From: Streptomyces viridiviolaceus
GTDB lineage: Bacteria; Actinomycetota; Actinomycetes; Streptomycetales; Streptomycetaceae
Direction: 5' to 3'
Assembly: GCF_014650995.1 (NCBI RefSeq)
Contig: NZ_BMWA01000014.1
Coordinates: forward strand, 124,001-188,000
Length of the DNA: 64,000 nt
Shown: piece by piece, positions 53,755 through 62,653 of the stretch
Position numbering within the stretch: position 1 is the first letter of the stretch
Layout: the number at the start of each line of letters is the position of its first letter
The notes under the pieces: model-generated
Seen by the model: only the letters and a program-made list of their open reading frames with translations
Told to the model about the DNA's origin: nothing
Databases searched by the model: none
Program-made: the position numbers and the translations under genes

Positions 53755-54720
53755 ATGAAGCCACCTCTGCGCATGGCGCTGGCCGTCACGAGCGCCATCA
53801 CATTGCTCTCCGGATGCTCAACCCTGAACGCGAGCCCTCCGGTGCCCGACGACTGGACACCCCGTGGTTCGGTGTCCGCCCTGGTCGCCTTCGCGCCGGG
53901 AGGCGGCAGCGACCGCTCGGCGCGGGTCATCGCCCAGAGCCTCAACGAACTGGAGGCGGGCTTCGACGTCAACGTCGAGAACAAGGAAGGCGGCTCCGGT
54001 GCCGTTGGCTGGGCCACCTTCATGGCGGAGAAGGGCAACGGCAACGCCCTGCTGGTGGCCGAAAGCGCGCTGAACACCCTGCCGATCGTCTACGACGTGC
54101 CGTTCACCTACCGTGACTTCACCCCGCTGGTGATGTTCGCCCGGGACTCCCGCATGGTCGTCGCGGGCAAGGACTCCCCGTACGACAGCTGCAAGGAACT
54201 CGTCGAGGCGGGGAGAAAGAAGCCCGTCAAGACGGGCTCCAGCGGAAAGACCGGAGCCGACTCCCTGGTCGTCGCCGAGTTCAAGAAGAACGGCGGCCGG
54301 TTCTCCGTCGTCCCGTACGGCTCCACCGGAGAGGTCCTCACCGGCCTGCTCGGCGGCCGGATCGACGTCGCTCCCGCCAGTGCCGCCGCCGCCAAACCCT
54401 ACCTGGAGAGCGGCGACTTCAAGGCGCTGTGCACCCTCACCGCCAAGCGCTACGACGACCCGGTGCTCAAGAAGGTCCCCACCGCCCGCGAGCAGGGCCT
54501 GGACGCCGAAGTGACCATCTGGCGCGGCGTACTGGCCCCCGGCGGGGTGGACGAGGTCCAGCGCCGCTACTGGATCGACGCCATCCACCGGGCCATGCGG
54601 TCCGGCACCTACCGGGACTACATCGCGAGCGACCTGCTCATTCCCGCCGATGTCGCAGGTGACGACTTCGAGAAGTACCTCGACACCTACGACCGGCAGA
54701 TGAAGGAGGCGCTCTCGTGA
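53755..54720 (+). CDS. tctC: Tripartite tricarboxylate transporter binding lipoprotein (TctC)
   Basis: 321 residues. A lipoprotein signal peptide ends in LLSGC with the lipidated cysteine at 21. The mature BugT/TctC fold shows VSALVAFAPGGGSDRSAR (the carboxylate-binding start), a central KTGSSGKTGADSLV and GRIDVAPASAAAAKPYLESG. It binds a carboxylate outside the cell and hands it to TctAB. ATG 53755 follows GAAGG at 7 nt. It begins a coupled four-gene operon with TctB, TctA and PdxA, so the cargo is probably a sugar acid. Confidence 0.92.
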   Translation: MKPPLRMALAVTSAITLLSGCSTLNASPPVPDDWTPRGSVSALVAFAPGGGSDRSARVIAQSLNELEAGFDVNVENKEGGSGAVGWATFMAEKGNGNALLVAESALNTLPIVYDVPFTYRDFTPLVMFARDSRMVVAGKDSPYDSCKELVEAGRKKPVKTGSSGKTGADSLVVAEFKKNGGRFSVVPYGSTGEVLTGLLGGRIDVAPASAAAAKPYLESGDFKALCTLTAKRYDDPVLKKVPTAREQGLDAEVTIWRGVLAPGGVDEVQRRYWIDAIHRAMRSGTYRDYIASDLLIPADVAGDDFEKYLDTYDRQMKEALS

Positions 54721-55265
54721 GCGGCGCCGGAAGTGCTCCCGTCGCGCCCGCCCGCGCCAGACGGCCCGTCCTCGCCGCGCACTGCGTGCTCGCCGCGTTC
54801 GGCGGCCTGTTCTTCGCGGGTTCCTTCGCCTACCCGTGGACCAACCCGGAGGACGGCACGATCGGCGCCGGGGCCCTGCCGCGCGTCGCCGGTCTGCTCC
54901 TGCTGCTCATCGGACTCGGCCTGGTGTGGCAGGAACTGCGCGCCGGCTCCGTCCTCGAAGGCGACGGACACGTCGAGGAGAGCGTCGGACAGAGCGACGG
55001 GGAACGACGTGCGACCCGCCGCAAGCTCGTCGTGGTGACGGCCGCCATGGTCGTGACCGCCCTGCTGATCCCCGTACTCGGCATGCTGCCTGCCCTCGCC
55101 GTGATGACGCTCTTCCTGACCGCCGTCGTCGAGCGGATGCGGTGGCCGGCCGCCCTCGCCACCTCGGTGGGCGTCCTGGTCGTCTCCTACCTCCTGTTCA
55201 TCGTGGTGCTTCGGGTGCCGCTGCCGTTCGGTCTCCTCGACCCCGCCCTGTGGAGCAGCCCGTGA
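54717..55265 (+). CDS. tctB: Tripartite tricarboxylate transporter small membrane subunit (TctB)
   Basis: 182 residues with four helices (first LAAFGGLFFAGSFAY, then VAGLLLLLIGLGLVWQELR). The C-terminal IVVLRVPLPFGLLDPALW is a frequent TctB ending. GTG 54717 overlaps the TctC stop and the gene's own stop overlaps the TctA start, so all three are translated in a coupled way. Confidence 0.9.
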   Translation: MSGAGSAPVAPARARRPVLAAHCVLAAFGGLFFAGSFAYPWTNPEDGTIGAGALPRVAGLLLLLIGLGLVWQELRAGSVLEGDGHVEESVGQSDGERRATRRKLVVVTAAMVVTALLIPVLGMLPALAVMTLFLTAVVERMRWPAALATSVGVLVVSYLLFIVVLRVPLPFGLLDPALWSSP

Positions 55266-56902
55266 TCGACCACATCGTCACCGGCTTCGGTGCGGCCCTG
55301 AGCGCCGAGAACCTGCTGTGGTGCTTCGTCGGGGTCCTGCTGGGCACCGTCATCGGCATCCTGCCGGGCCTCGGCTCGGCCACCGGCGTGGCCATCCTCA
55401 TCCCGATCACCCTCACCTTCGACCCGCTGACCGCGCTGATCATGCTCGCCGGCATCTACCACGGCTCCCAGTTCGGAGCCACGATCACCGCCATCCTCAT
55501 CGCCACCCCGGGCGAGGCGTCCTCCGTCGTCTCCACGCTCGACGGCTACCGGATGGCCCGGCAGGGCAGGGCGGGGCCGGCCCTGGCCATCTCCGCGCTC
55601 GGCGCGTTCGTCTCGGCGATGGTCTCGCTCTTCGCCCTCGCCTCCGTCGCACCCTTCTTCGCCCGGCTCGCCCTGGACTTCGGCCCGCCCGAAATGCTGG
55701 CCGTGATGATCCTCGGTCTGTGCACCATCGTGGTGTTCTCCGGCCGGAACCTGCCGCTCGGCATGGGCCTGGGCCTCGCCGGCATCCTCATCGCATGCAT
55801 CGGCATCGACGTCGGCTCCGGCACACCCCGCTACACCTTCGGCCAGATCGACCTGTTCGGCGGCGTGCCCTACGTCGAGGTGATGATCGGGCTCTTCGCG
55901 GTCGGTGAGCTCCTGAACCAACTGCACCTCGGCATGGCCGAGCCCATCAGGGCGCGCTTCCGCGACCTGCTCCTCACCAAGGAGGACATCAAGCGGGCGA
56001 CCCCCGCGACCGCCCGCGGTACCGTGGTCGGATTCCTGCTCGGCTGCCTTCCCGGCGCCGGCACCACCCTGGCCTCCTTCATGGCGTACGGAGCGGAGAA
56101 GCGCTTCTCCAGGAACCGCAAGAAGCTCGGCACCGGCGCCATCGAGGGTGTCGTCGCTCCCGACGCCGCCACCAACGCGGCGTCCAACGCCAACTTCGTA
56201 CCGACACTGGTCCTCGGCGTCCCGGGCGGCGCGACCACCGCGGTCCTGCTCGGGGCCTTCCTGATCTACGGCATCCAGCCCGGACCGCTGCTGTTCGAGA
56301 ACCAGCCCACGCTGGTGTGGGGCCTGCTCGCCTCCTTCTTCATCGGCAACGTCATCCTGCTGCTGCTGAACCTGCCGCTCGCCCCGCTCTTCGCCCAACT
56401 GCTGCGCATCCGGTACGCGATCCTCTACCCGTTGATCATCGTCACCAGCCTGATCGGCGCGTACTCGGTGAAGAACAGCATGCTCAGCGTCTGGATCGTG
56501 ATCGTCTTCGGTCTGGTGGGCTACGGCATGAAGCGGCTCGGCCTGCCCGTCGCCCCCCTGGTGCTGGGCCTGGTCATCGGCCCCCTCTTCGAGAAGGCTC
56601 TGGTCCAGACGTCCGCCCTCGGTGAGGGCGCCGTGCTCCCGCAGATCACCGGCAGCAACGTCGCGCTCGGCATTCTCTGCCTGGCGCTGCTGCTCGTCGT
56701 CGGGCCCGTGCTCGTCAAGGCGGTGCGCGGACGGGACGCTTCGGAGAGCACCGGGGACGAAAGGGTCCCCGTGACGGCCGACGGTGCCACGGACGCAACG
56801 GCCTCGGACGTCGTGGCGTCGGCCGTCGCCGCGTCGCCGAACGAATCCTCCCTCGACACCCCGAACCCCGATCGCACCCCGTCCCAGGAAAGGCAGCCAT
56901 GA
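55262..56902 (+). CDS. tctA: Tripartite tricarboxylate transporter large membrane subunit (TctA)
   Basis: 546 residues with about 12 helices. The conserved family motif GILPGLGSATGVAILIPITL is near residue 35-55, with ITAILIATPGEASSVVSTLDG following and a second GCLPGAGTTLASFMAYGAEK half-repeat in the middle. GTG 55262 overlaps the TctB stop. The C-terminal tail is acidic and serine/threonine-rich. The stop overlaps the ATG of pdxA (ATGA), directly linking transport to the dehydrogenase. Confidence 0.94.
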   Translation: MIDHIVTGFGAALSAENLLWCFVGVLLGTVIGILPGLGSATGVAILIPITLTFDPLTALIMLAGIYHGSQFGATITAILIATPGEASSVVSTLDGYRMARQGRAGPALAISALGAFVSAMVSLFALASVAPFFARLALDFGPPEMLAVMILGLCTIVVFSGRNLPLGMGLGLAGILIACIGIDVGSGTPRYTFGQIDLFGGVPYVEVMIGLFAVGELLNQLHLGMAEPIRARFRDLLLTKEDIKRATPATARGTVVGFLLGCLPGAGTTLASFMAYGAEKRFSRNRKKLGTGAIEGVVAPDAATNAASNANFVPTLVLGVPGGATTAVLLGAFLIYGIQPGPLLFENQPTLVWGLLASFFIGNVILLLLNLPLAPLFAQLLRIRYAILYPLIIVTSLIGAYSVKNSMLSVWIVIVFGLVGYGMKRLGLPVAPLVLGLVIGPLFEKALVQTSALGEGAVLPQITGSNVALGILCLALLLVVGPVLVKAVRGRDASESTGDERVPVTADGATDATASDVVASAVAASPNESSLDTPNPDRTPSQERQP

Positions 56903-57900
56903 GCACCGCCACGAACCGCCCCCGCATCGCCGTCACCCTCGGTGATCCGGCGGGCGTGGGCCCCGAACTGATCGCGAAACTGCTCTCCCGCCCGGAGAAC
57001 ACGGCGGCCGCCGACATCGTCCTCATCTCCGACGAGACCGAACTGAAAGCCGCCGGCGAGGACGCCGGTGTGGCCGTTGCCTACGCCTCCGACCCCGCGG
57101 CGGGCGTTCCCGTCCTGCACGACAACAGCGCGGGCCGGCCCGTGGAGGTGTTCACCCGCCGGGAGCCCACCGAGGCCGGCGGGCGCTGGGCCCTGGACAA
57201 CCTCCGGATCGCCCTGGGCATGGTCAAGCGAGGCGAGGCGGACGCCATCCTCTTCGCACCGCTCAACAAGACGTCCCTGCACCTGGCGGGCATGACGGAG
57301 AACGACGAACTGCGCTGGTTCGAGGACGTGCTGGGCGTGGAGGGCTTCACCTCGGAGCTCAACGTCCTGCCCGGGCTGTGGACCGCGCGCGTCACCTCGC
57401 ACGTCTCCCTCGCGGAGGTCGACGCGGGCATCACCCACGAGAACGTCGTCAGGGCCGGCCGCCTGCTGGACCAGGTGCTGCGCGAGTCCGGCCTGCAGGC
57501 GCCCCGGATCGGTGTCTGCGCGCTGAATCCCCACGCCGGGGAGAACGGCAGGTTCGGCCGCCACGAACTGGACGTCATCGCGCCGGCGGTCGCCGGCCTG
57601 AAGGGCGAAGGCATCGACGCCAAGGGGCCGTTCCCCTCCGACACGATCTTCCTGAGGGCCAGGGCGGGTGAGTTCGACGGCGTCCTGACCATGTACCACG
57701 ACCAGGGACAGATAGCGATGAAGCTGATGGGCTTCGACGGCGGTGTCACGATCGCCGGCGGACTCCCGGTTCCCATCTGCACTCCGGCCCACGGCACGGC
57801 GTTCGACGTCGTCGGCAAGGGCATCGCCCACACGGGTTCCATCCAGAACGCGTTCGACCTCGCGGTCCGCATCGGCGGCCGCAGGGCGGCGACCGCATAG
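56899..57900 (+). CDS. pdxA: PdxA-type 4-phospho-hydroxyacid dehydrogenase (PdxA2-like)
   Basis: 333 residues. GDPAGVGPELIAKLL is the family start; metal-binding histidines lie in VTSHVSLAEV, YHDQGQIAMKL and PAHGTAFDVVGKG. PdxA oxidises 4-phosphohydroxythreonine in pyridoxine synthesis; the PdxA2 branch oxidises and decarboxylates 4-phospho-D-threonate or -erythronate to dihydroxyacetone phosphate. Its position behind TctCBA and opposite EryH/EryI-like genes favours the catabolic role. The usual DUF1537 acid-sugar kinase partner is missing from the locus. A long hairpin follows. Confidence 0.9.
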   Translation: MSTATNRPRIAVTLGDPAGVGPELIAKLLSRPENTAAADIVLISDETELKAAGEDAGVAVAYASDPAAGVPVLHDNSAGRPVEVFTRREPTEAGGRWALDNLRIALGMVKRGEADAILFAPLNKTSLHLAGMTENDELRWFEDVLGVEGFTSELNVLPGLWTARVTSHVSLAEVDAGITHENVVRAGRLLDQVLRESGLQAPRIGVCALNPHAGENGRFGRHELDVIAPAVAGLKGEGIDAKGPFPSDTIFLRARAGEFDGVLTMYHDQGQIAMKLMGFDGGVTIAGGLPVPICTPAHGTAFDVVGKGIAHTGSIQNAFDLAVRIGGRRAATA

Positions 57901-57942
57901 GTCCTTCCCGGAGCTGCACCAGGTGCCCCGGGCACCACGGCG

Positions 57943-57978
57943 AGCGCGTCGCCACGGCCGAGGCCGTGGCGACGCGCT
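57943..57978 (+). terminator. Very long hairpin after pdxA
   Basis: GCGCGTCGCCACGGCC (57944-57959) is followed after only two bases by its exact reverse complement (57962-57977). A further A-T pair makes 17 bp, and TTCC follows. It ends the tct-pdxA operon about 45 bp after the stop. Confidence 0.8.
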
Positions 57979-58263
57979 TCCGCACGCCGTCGCACCACGG
58001 CGGCCGTGCCGCGCATCTCGGGCGGGGTGACCGCAGCCGCTGAGGCTACGCAGTTGCTTGGATCGCTCCTGCCGTTCACCCGCATGGCCGCCGGCGTGAG
58101 CACCGTCAGCCGAGGGGTGCCGGGGCGGCGCACACGATCCAGCCGAGGCCGGCGTGTCGGACGCCGAACCATCTGAGGTGGACATGTAAATCGATCTGCT
58201 CGACGCACTGACGAACCGGTCGGGCCGTTGGACGCCGGGCTCAGGAGCGAGCCTCACGCGGAC

Positions 58264-58293
58264 GAGCCCCCTGGACCTCGTGCCAGGGGGCTC
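58264..58293 (-). terminator. Terminator of the nuclease operon
   Basis: GAGCCCCCTGG (58264-58274) pairs perfectly with CCAGGGGGCTC (58283-58293) across an 8-nt loop, 33 bp beyond the stop of the leftward 156-residue gene. Confidence 0.75.
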
Positions 58294-58325
58294 CCCGCTC
58301 CGGCCTGTGCGGCCGATCACCGCCG

Positions 58326-58796
58326 TCAGCCGGACCAGAGCTGAAGCAGCCATTCCTCCGTTCCGCGGAAGAACAGCTCGCCGGCCGCGTGCCGTTGCTG
58401 CGCCCGGGCGCGGCCCCGGCTCGCGGCGCGCAGCCGGTACGTACCCGGCCCTCCGAGGTCCAGCACGTCGCCCGCCGGAAAGCCGTCCGACTCGTTCAGC
58501 TGCACCCTGCCCTCGGTGTGCAGCTCGAACCGCACGCTGTCGACGGTGTCCCACTGGCCATCGAGCGCCGGCGGTTCACCGCTCCAGTACTGGATCCGTA
58601 CCTCCGGGCAGTGGTCGGTCGTGCCGCATTTGAAGACCGCTCCGCCCGGCCCGGCCAGGACCGTCCAGCGCCGGCGCGCGCTCACGCCGGAACTCGCCGA
58701 CTGCGGGTCGGCGCCGTCTTCCAGACCTCGCAGGAAGAAGGTGAAGTAGGAGATCCGCGGCCAAGCCGTGCGCTCTTCACGCACCTCGACGGACAC
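58326..58796 (-). CDS. Small intracellular protein paired with the nuclease (candidate inhibitor)
   Basis: About 156 residues, predicted all-beta with no signal peptide or helix: ISYFTFFLRG near the start, a CGTTDHC pair, then VRFELHTEGRVQL and GPGTYRLRAASRGR, ending in LQLWSG. The later beta segments recall the ComJ (Nin) nuclease inhibitor of Bacillus, which is encoded beside NucA, but the likeness is faint. GTG 58796 has AAGGAGG about 10 nt upstream; GTG 58808 would touch the ribosome site. It is 63 bp downstream of the nuclease in the same operon. Confidence 0.65.
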   Translation of the reverse strand: MSVEVREERTAWPRISYFTFFLRGLEDGADPQSASSGVSARRRWTVLAGPGGAVFKCGTTDHCPEVRIQYWSGEPPALDGQWDTVDSVRFELHTEGRVQLNESDGFPAGDVLDLGGPGTYRLRAASRGRARAQQRHAAGELFFRGTEEWLLQLWSG

Positions 58797-58859
58797 CGGT
58801 CCGCTCACCTCCTTCCCGCTCCGCGCGACGGGCTGCCGGTCGGCACTCCCGCCCTTCGG

Positions 58860-60206
58860 TCAGCTCGTGATCCGGACATAGAAGGGATCGGAGTCGAGGA
58901 TACGGTCCTCCTTGTAGAAGGTGTTGATCTTCTCGCCGCCCTTGCCGTTGTCCGCCGCCGGAATGGCCTTGGCCACGAAGTTCTGGTGCGGCGGATTGGC
59001 TCCCGCGCTCTGGTCGGTCGAGGCGAAGGGGTACTCGTCGCACTCCAGGCCGCGCCCGGCGTACCCCGGCCAGTACTGCTGGCAGACCGCGCGCACCCGG
59101 GTGCGGCTGCGGTCCTGCTGGGCACGGTCGTAGTAGTTCCGCGTCAGCGGCTGACCGCTGTCAGGGGCACCCGGAACCTCCTTGGCGGCATAGGCCGGCA
59201 CCGTGCGCTCGGGGCGGTACTGCGCGTCACGTATGTTCCGCGCGGTCTGCCGCACCTCGGGATCCCGGATGCTGATGCTGCTCATCACGGGGATGACGAC
59301 ATCGAAGACGCAGGCGCTGCTGCGCCCGGGTATGTAGCTCGCCGAGTCGCACCGGTGGCCGCCGCGACCGGTGGTGATGGACCTGGTCCGTCCGTCCTGG
59401 TAGATGGCGGTGAACTCCTGAGTGATGTCGTAGTACGCCTTCAGGTCGGGTGCGTCACCGCCGTGGGCCGACCGGAAGAAGTGGTACGAGCCGCGGTCCC
59501 GCAGCCAGTCGGTGAGCGGGGCGGTGCGCCCGTTGCCGAACTCGGCCTCGCACGCGGGGTCGTCGCCGAGCGCCCGGCAGTGGATCTCGTGGCGCATGCT
59601 CAGACCGGAGACGTCGCCACGCACCTCGATCTGGTCCAGGAGAGTGCCGTAGTAGATCCGGCGCTGGTTGTCGTAGCCCTGCCCGATGGTGGTCGCGCGG
59701 AAGCTGAAGGACCCGACGTTCCAGCACCAGAACAGCCGGCACTGGCGCTTGTACAGGGTCTGCCGAGTGCCCTGGCAGTGGAAGAAGTGGTCGATCGTCC
59801 ACCCGTACTCGCGGTACGTTCTGCTGTTCTCCATGCAGACGTTGATGTCCGGGGTCTGCCGTTTGGTGCTCGGTCCCTCGTCCGATCCTTCGCGCAATTT
59901 GCGCGAAGCCTTCACACGCTCCGCCATGTCCTCGGCGCTCTCCTGCGGTAGGGCTTTGCCGGCCCGGCGGTTCTCAGGGGCGAACGAGGATGCCCGGCTG
60001 TCGCGCGGGGCGGGGTCGCGGCTGACGAAGGCGAACTCGGTGGTGGTGCGCTGACCGGCGGCGGAACTGGCGGCCACCCGGTCGGGGGCCGCGGGCGCAG
60101 CCCCGGTGACGGGTGGCTCGGCCGCGCTGACCGGTGTACTTAACAGAACCGATAGGCCGATCGCGCCGAGCGCGGTCAAGAACCTGCGGTGCGTTCGGTG
60201 TTGCAC
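58860..60206 (-). CDS. Secreted NucA/NucB-type deoxyribonuclease with TTA codon
   Basis: 448 residues. The signal peptide is HRRFLTALGAIGLSVLLSTP, cleaved near residue 28. A long extracellular region with many cysteines precedes a C-terminal NucA/NucB domain (about 370-448). The catalytic acid pair is D390-E391 in ECDEYPFAS, the counterpart of DEW in Bacillus NucB, and the following D419-N420 in PAADNGKGG matches its PSSDN motif. It should degrade extracellular DNA. Codon 22 is TTA (60141-60143), the rare leucine codon read by the developmental tRNA bldA. GTG 60206 has AGGAGG 9 nt upstream. Confidence 0.85.
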   Translation of the reverse strand: MQHRTHRRFLTALGAIGLSVLLSTPVSAAEPPVTGAAPAAPDRVAASSAAGQRTTTEFAFVSRDPAPRDSRASSFAPENRRAGKALPQESAEDMAERVKASRKLREGSDEGPSTKRQTPDINVCMENSRTYREYGWTIDHFFHCQGTRQTLYKRQCRLFWCWNVGSFSFRATTIGQGYDNQRRIYYGTLLDQIEVRGDVSGLSMRHEIHCRALGDDPACEAEFGNGRTAPLTDWLRDRGSYHFFRSAHGGDAPDLKAYYDITQEFTAIYQDGRTRSITTGRGGHRCDSASYIPGRSSACVFDVVIPVMSSISIRDPEVRQTARNIRDAQYRPERTVPAYAAKEVPGAPDSGQPLTRNYYDRAQQDRSRTRVRAVCQQYWPGYAGRGLECDEYPFASTDQSAGANPPHQNFVAKAIPAADNGKGGEKINTFYKEDRILDSDPFYVRITS

Positions 60207-60754
60207 GATGACGTCCTCCTGCCGAGTGACGTGTCACGTCGCTCGGGGCAGGCGCACTCCCCCGAGAGACGCCATGTCCATGACCGAATTCACGCTAGTG
60301 ACGAGAGCGACCGCTGCCTTCCTCCGGCGCGGTAAATGGCTTGTTTTTCGCAAACAGCTGTCTGAGGCTGATGGGTTACCTGTGGTAACCATGAGGGTCG
60401 CCGGAGGCTCCCGCGGTCCGCGCGGAGCCCTGCCGGGTCCATCCGGACCGGCTGGGGCCCGGTTCGTCCGGGCAACGGTGCCACGCGACAGCCCGCTGCC
60501 CGGGGTCCGGCCGGCCGCGGCCGTGATCGACGCCGGGAGGAAGGCCGCCGTACCCCGACGAACCGGCCCGAGACGGACTCGGGCGACGACGACTTTCCGC
60601 TTGATCGGCCGATCATGTCCGGACCGACTGCTGTGGCCGTAGCCGGTGGCGCGGCCCGGGTCTGTTCGACGCGGTTGATCGCCGCTTCGGATCTCCCCGC
60701 ACTTCTGCGAATGGTTAGCCTGAAGAGTGGAGCGGCGGCTCAGGGAGGTCTGAC
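60207..60754. other. 548-bp divergent region between nuclease and GH15 genes
   Basis: No supported gene. It carries both promoters and a perfect inverted repeat at 60374-60390. Short patches (60330-60400) are clearly less GC-rich than the surrounding genes. Confidence 0.5.
60374..60390. promoter_or_regulatory. Inverted repeat GGTTACC-TGT-GGTAACC
   Basis: Perfect 7-bp arms with a 3-nt spacer, 168 bp upstream of the nuclease start. It looks like an operator for a small dimeric regulator; the regulator is not identified. Confidence 0.5.
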
Positions 60755-62635
60755 ATGACCAAAGAGGCCAAAGCGATCGTCGGCGCGATGAGCGCAGCAG
60801 GTGGATCCCGCGGCAGTGGCGCGGCCCGGCCCCGTCACATGCCGGTCGCGGAGCACGGCCTGATCGGCGATCTGCGCAGCGCGGCGCTGGTGGACAGCAA
60901 CGGCACCATCGACTGGTACTGCTGCGGGCGCTTCGACGCGCCCAGCGTGTTCGCCTCGATCCTGGACGCCGACCGCGGTGGGTCCTTCGAGCTCGGCCCG
61001 GATGCGTCGACGCACACGAAGCAGTTCTACTTCCCCGACACCAACGTGCTGATCACCCGCTTCTTCGCGGACGACGGGGTCGGCGAGGTCCAGGACTTCA
61101 TGCCGGTCGTCGACGACTCGCGTGAGGCCGACCGGCACCGGCTGATCCGCCGCGTGGTGTGCGTGCGAGGGGCACTGCCGTTCCGCGCCCGGGTGGCCCC
61201 CCGCTTCGAGTACGGGGCGCAGCCGCACGCCGTCCAGGTGCAGCACGGCCAGGCGTTCTTCGAATCGCCCTCCCTCACTCTCGCACTGACATCCAGCGTG
61301 CCGATCGAGGTGGCCGGCTCCGACGTGTGGTCGCTGTTCAAGCTGCACGAGGGCGAGTCCGCCGTCTTCGCCCTCGACAGGGTCGGCGCAGACGTGTCAC
61401 CCCGCTTCTGCCCGCTGTCCGAGGCGGAGGAGCAGTTCAACGCCACCGTGGGGTACTGGCGCCGGTGGCTGTCCCAGTCGCGGTACCGAGGCCGCTGGCG
61501 GGAGACCGTGCACCGCTCCGCCCTCACCCTCAAGCTGCTCACCTACGCGCCGACCGGCGCCATCGTCGCCGCCCCGACCACCAGCCTGCCCGAACAGCTC
61601 GGCGGCGAGCGCAACTGGGACTACCGCTACGTGTGGATCCGTGACGCCGCGTTCTGCGTGTACGCGCTGCTCAGGCTCGGGTTCACTCACGAGGCGGAGG
61701 CCTTCATGGGGTTCCTCTCCGAGCACGTCTGCCTCCGGACGACCGAGGAGACCGGCCTCACCGGCCCCCTGCAGATCATGTACGGCATCGACGGGCGCCG
61801 TGAGCTGCCCGAGCGCGAGCTGTCCCATCTCGGGGGACACCAGGGCTCGGCGCCCGTCCGGGTCGGCAATGACGCCGTTCATCAGCTGCAGCTGGACATC
61901 TACGGGGCGCTCCTCGACGCGATCTATCTCTACGACAAGTGGGGACAGCCCATCTCCAGCGGTCACTGGGACGACGTCAGTGTGCTGGTCGACTGGCTGT
62001 GCGACCACTGGGACCAGCCCGACGAAGGCATCTGGGAGACCCGGGGCGGACGCAAGAACTTCCTCTACTCGCGCCTGATGTGCTGGGTGGCGATCGAACG
62101 GGCCATGCGGCTGGCCCAGCATCGCGGACTGCCGGCCGACACGTTGCGGTGGGCGCGGGCCCGGGACGCGATCTACCGGAGGATCATGAGCCGTGGCTGG
62201 TCCGCCGAACGGCACGCCTTCGTCCAGTACGAGGACGGCCAGGTGCTCGACGCGTCCTTGCTGATGATGCCGCTGTCGAAGTTCATCTCGCCCACCGACC
62301 CGAAGTGGCTCGCCACGCTGGACGCCCTGGGCGAGGACCTGGTGTCCGACTCGCTGGTCTACCGCTACGACCCGCAGGCCAGCCCCGACGGGCTACGGGG
62401 CGAGGAGGGCACGTTCTCGATCTGTTCGTTCTGGTACGTCGAGGCGCTGACCCGCGCCGGCCGCCTGGACGAAGCCCGACTCGCCTTCGAGAAGATGCTC
62501 ACGTATGCCAACCACCTCGGGCTGTACGCCGAGGAGATCGGCCACACCGGGGAGCAGCGCGGGAACTTCCCCCAGGCCTTCACCCACCTGGCCCTCATCA
62601 GCGCGGCCTTCAACCTCGACCGCAGGCTCGGCTAG
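60755..62635 (+). CDS. GH15 family glucanase/trehalase-like protein
   Basis: 626 residues, cytoplasmic. An N-terminal beta-sandwich (about 30-250; HGLIGDLRSAALVDSNGTIDWYC) precedes an (alpha/alpha)6 barrel with NWDYRYVWIRDAAF. The general acid is expected in GEEGTFSICSFWYVEAL (E550/E551) and the base in YAEEIGHTGEQRGNFPQAF (E593/E594). Actinobacterial GH15 proteins of this length include trehalases and alpha-glucan hydrolases; sequence alone does not decide. ATG 60755 follows GGGAGG at 6 nt. It is convergent with the SMI1/KNR4 gene, 18 bp apart. Confidence 0.92.
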   Translation: MTKEAKAIVGAMSAAGGSRGSGAARPRHMPVAEHGLIGDLRSAALVDSNGTIDWYCCGRFDAPSVFASILDADRGGSFELGPDASTHTKQFYFPDTNVLITRFFADDGVGEVQDFMPVVDDSREADRHRLIRRVVCVRGALPFRARVAPRFEYGAQPHAVQVQHGQAFFESPSLTLALTSSVPIEVAGSDVWSLFKLHEGESAVFALDRVGADVSPRFCPLSEAEEQFNATVGYWRRWLSQSRYRGRWRETVHRSALTLKLLTYAPTGAIVAAPTTSLPEQLGGERNWDYRYVWIRDAAFCVYALLRLGFTHEAEAFMGFLSEHVCLRTTEETGLTGPLQIMYGIDGRRELPERELSHLGGHQGSAPVRVGNDAVHQLQLDIYGALLDAIYLYDKWGQPISSGHWDDVSVLVDWLCDHWDQPDEGIWETRGGRKNFLYSRLMCWVAIERAMRLAQHRGLPADTLRWARARDAIYRRIMSRGWSAERHAFVQYEDGQVLDASLLMMPLSKFISPTDPKWLATLDALGEDLVSDSLVYRYDPQASPDGLRGEEGTFSICSFWYVEALTRAGRLDEARLAFEKMLTYANHLGLYAEEIGHTGEQRGNFPQAFTHLALISAAFNLDRRLG

Positions 62636-62653
62636 GGCCAAGACCTCCGGCGT

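Larger units (their letters stand above)
57901..58325. other. 425-bp non-coding stretch with two terminators
   Basis: The region between the convergent pdxA and the small companion gene of the nuclease holds the hairpins at 57943 and 58264. The sequence between them shows no supported gene. Confidence 0.5.
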
